Shown piece by piece: positions 61,857 through 64,000 of a DNA stretch of 64,000 nucleotides. Positions within the stretch are counted from its first letter, which is position 1. Every line of letters starts with the position of its first letter. Origin of the DNA: Salicibibacter cibarius (GTDB taxonomy: Bacteria > Bacillota > Bacilli > Bacillales > Marinococcaceae); the NCBI RefSeq assembly GCF_016495725.1, contig NZ_CP054705.1:248001-312000 (forward strand), written 5' to 3'. A model generated the notes under the pieces. It had not been told where the DNA came from. It saw nothing but the letters and a program-made list of their open reading frames with translations, and made no database searches. The position numbers were made by a program, and so were the translations under genes.

Positions 61857-64000
61857 GTGAAAATATCCAATTTCTCAATCCGAAAACCAAAATTTACGAT
61901 TGTGATCATGCTCTTGTTCTTAATTGTCGGCATGGTTTCCCTAACTCGTTTACCACTTGATCTTTTTCCGGATGTTGAGACTCCTGTGGCCGCGGTGGCG
62001 ACAAGTTACGAGGGGGCCGGTCCGGAAGAAGTCCTCAGTGATGTGACCGAAGAGCTTGAAGGGGAATTGTCCGCTACTTCCGGTTTGGAGGATATGACGT
62101 CCCAATCGGCTGAAGGCTCCTCGATTATCATTTTGGAATTCAGCCAGGACACGTCGATTGATGATGTTGAAACGGATATTGTATCGACGATTACACAGGC
62201 AGATCTTCCGGATGATGCCGGTCAACCGTCGTTCATCCAATTTGACCCTTCCATGCTCCCGAGCATGCAGCTAGCCGTCTCCGCCAACGGTGATGAGGTC
62301 AGCGATTTTCAAGACGACGCACTCGACTTGCAACAGGAGTTGTCCCGGGTAGATGGTGTTGCAGACATCAACGAAGCCGGTTCCCTCACTGAATTATATG
62401 AAGTTGCGCTCAATCAGGACGACTTAAATGATGCCAATTTGCAACAAAGCGATGTTGTTGACATGATCCAGGGGCATGATGTTGCCGTTCCCGGTGGCGT
62501 TATTGAAGATGAAGACCGTAATATTACGACGCGTGTATTAAGTGAGCTGACGGACCAGGAAGACCTGGAAGAGCTCGTTGTCTCCATAGACCCTGAAACC
62601 GGGGACGACATCACGCTCGATGATGTTGCCGATATTTCTTTTACAACGGACGATGAGGATGCCATTACTCGAGTGAACCAGGATTCCGCCATGCAGTTTA
62701 GTGTGATGCAAGAGTCCGATGCAAATACGACCCAATTGGAACAAGCATTCAACGATGAACTGTCGACGTTGCTGCAAGAGGATGCTTATGAAGATTTATC
62801 GGTCGTTACGCTTTACAGTGAAGGAGAATTTATTCAAGACGCCGTGGACAATGTTGCCGTCATGTTAGTCTCAGGCGGGATCCTGGCGATGCTTGTCCTT
62901 TTTGCCTTCTTACGCAATTTAAAAACACCCTTTATCATAGGGATTTCCATGCCGTTTTCCCTTATTGTCACCTTTGCCCTCTTTTATTTTGCGGACATGA
63001 GTTTAAATATGTTGACGCTCGGAGGACTCGCGCTCGGGATCGGGATGTTGTTAGACAACTCCATTGTCGTGATCGAGAATATTTATCGCCATCTATCGAT
63101 GCGAAAATCGCCGAAACAGGCAGCCTATGAAGGAACGAAAGAAGTGGGGACAGCTATTACCGCATCAACGCTGACGACGATCGCGGTTTTCCTCCCGGTT
63201 GTTTTTATTACAGGGTTGGTCGGAGATTTATTTACTCCGCTGGCTTTAGCTGTGTCCTTTAGTATCCTTGCTTCCTTGTTTGTCGCGCTTACCATCGTAC
63301 CGATGATTGCCAGTCGAGTGTTACGCACGCCATCGGAAAACACGGAAGCAGAGCGCCAAAGTAACTCTCGCCTGATCGGCTTTGTAGAAAAGGGAGCCAA
63401 ATGGGCACTTAGGCGTCGATTCGTAGTTGTTACTATCACATTACTCCTGTTTGCCACTGGTGTATACGGACTGACAACTGCCGGGCTGGAATTCATGCCT
63501 GATGCGGATGAAGGCTCATTTATGGTCGAGGTCGAACATGATTTTGGCACACAACTGGACGAAACGGAAGAAACCGTTGCAGACATTGAAGAAGAAATTG
63601 ACGATCACCCTGAAATCGAGAATTACTTGAGTACGATCGGGTCCAGTGCCATGGATGAAGGCTTAAATGAAGAAAGCCATATTGCCGAGATAATGATTAA
63701 TTTGGTCCCGGTAAATGACCGGGATATGGATACAATGGAACTCTCGGAAATGGTTGAAAGTGATCTTGAAAACATCGATACAGATGCTGAAATAGACGTT
63801 AACGTGATGTCTCAGGCAGCGATGGGAGATCCGAACACTTTTGTCTTCTCGATTAATGATCCTGATCAGGAGCGTCTGGAAGAAACTGCGGAAGATCTGG
63901 TTGATGAACTGGAAGAGGAAACCGAAATTAACCAGGTCGATACGAGCTTGGAGGAAACAGCACCGGAGCTGCAGGTGTTCATCGACGATGAAGCTGCCAG
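61857..64000 (+). CDS. RND-family efflux transporter (SwrC/AcrB type), 3' end cut off
   Basis: The frame is open from GTG 61857 (CGGAGG upstream) to the window end, about 715 residues of an expected 1000 or more. TM1 is FTIVIMLLFLIVGMVSL followed by RLPLDLFPDVETPVAAV, as in HAE1-type RND pumps. The TM2-TM6 block contains GGLALGIGMLLDNSIVVIEN, the proton-relay helix with its aspartate, and TLTTIAVFLPVVFI. The extracytoplasmic domains are extremely rich in Asp and Glu, as expected in a halophile. It belongs to the Gram-positive SwrC/YerP group that exports surfactants and drugs. Confidence 0.93.
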   Translation, partial: MKISNFSIRKPKFTIVIMLLFLIVGMVSLTRLPLDLFPDVETPVAAVATSYEGAGPEEVLSDVTEELEGELSATSGLEDMTSQSAEGSSIIILEFSQDTSIDDVETDIVSTITQADLPDDAGQPSFIQFDPSMLPSMQLAVSANGDEVSDFQDDALDLQQELSRVDGVADINEAGSLTELYEVALNQDDLNDANLQQSDVVDMIQGHDVAVPGGVIEDEDRNITTRVLSELTDQEDLEELVVSIDPETGDDITLDDVADISFTTDDEDAITRVNQDSAMQFSVMQESDANTTQLEQAFNDELSTLLQEDAYEDLSVVTLYSEGEFIQDAVDNVAVMLVSGGILAMLVLFAFLRNLKTPFIIGISMPFSLIVTFALFYFADMSLNMLTLGGLALGIGMLLDNSIVVIENIYRHLSMRKSPKQAAYEGTKEVGTAITASTLTTIAVFLPVVFITGLVGDLFTPLALAVSFSILASLFVALTIVPMIASRVLRTPSENTEAERQSNSRLIGFVEKGAKWALRRRFVVVTITLLLFATGVYGLTTAGLEFMPDADEGSFMVEVEHDFGTQLDETEETVADIEEEIDDHPEIENYLSTIGSSAMDEGLNEESHIAEIMINLVPVNDRDMDTMELSEMVESDLENIDTDAEIDVNVMSQAAMGDPNTFVFSINDPDQERLEETAEDLVDELEEETEINQVDTSLEETAPELQVFIDDEAA

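Overview
The window reads as a chromosomal segment of a low-to-mid GC Gram-positive bacterium of the Bacillaceae type. Signs are strong GGAGG ribosome sites, a YumC-type ferredoxin reductase, Spx, AdaA/AdaB and NrnA homologues, candidate CcpA (cre) sites, and very acidic exported domains (the RND pump and TRAP binding proteins) that suggest a salt-adapted organism. No rRNA, tRNA, CRISPR array or prophage was seen. The genus is not assigned.

Left and centre (1 to about 40.8 kb) form an AT-rich, IS-laden accessory region for aromatic catabolism. It opens with an electron chain (partial ferredoxin-NADP reductase, 7Fe ferredoxin, single-subunit Rieske oxygenase), then an M19 peptidase, an SDR, a TRAP transporter (dctQMP), an opine-type dehydrogenase and a 3-hydroxyacyl-CoA dehydrogenase. 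After an IS4 element and an IS200/IS605 relic come an IclR regulator, a XylR_N/V4R/PucR-HTH regulator, a flavin reductase, a second SDR and a small IacB/IifA-like protein. Next is a beta-ketoadipate block: an IclR regulator, muconate cycloisomerase, a DUF3237 protein, enol-lactonase-like hydrolase, 3-oxoadipate CoA-transferase A and B, thiolase and an intradiol (catechol) dioxygenase. A second IS4 copy, a second TRAP system, an amidase, nested IS630/IS1182 elements, a class D flavin monooxygenase of the acyl-CoA-dehydrogenase fold and an IS21 element follow. Together the monooxygenase, flavin reductase, SDR, IacB-like protein, amidase and Rieske system resemble the iac (indole-3-acetate catabolism) gene set of Proteobacteria. 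It is joined to an ortho-cleavage pathway, with TRAP transporters as likely uptake systems. The substrate assignment is an inference.

Right (41 to 64 kb) is GC-richer and looks like core or stable genome. It holds an alkylation-repair cluster (alkA divergent from adaA-adaB-radical SAM), a MOSC protein, an old yellow enzyme, a NERD protein, KDG kinase and KDPG aldolase, a divergent ornithine-cyclodeaminase/threonine-dehydratase-like pair, a YihY membrane protein, the kynurenine operon (kynU-kynB-kynA) with an adjacent DHA2 exporter, a lipoprotein with an N-formylglutamate-amidohydrolase-like fold, a second MOSC protein, a MarR - small membrane protein - Spx-like operon, and a MarR-RND efflux operon cut by the window end. 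Two inverted copies of a roughly 160 bp repeat, each built from 52 bp units, flank 46.7 to 51.1 kb. The kynurenine operon makes anthranilate from tryptophan, so both halves handle indole or aryl products of tryptophan, but no anthranilate dioxygenase is visible here.
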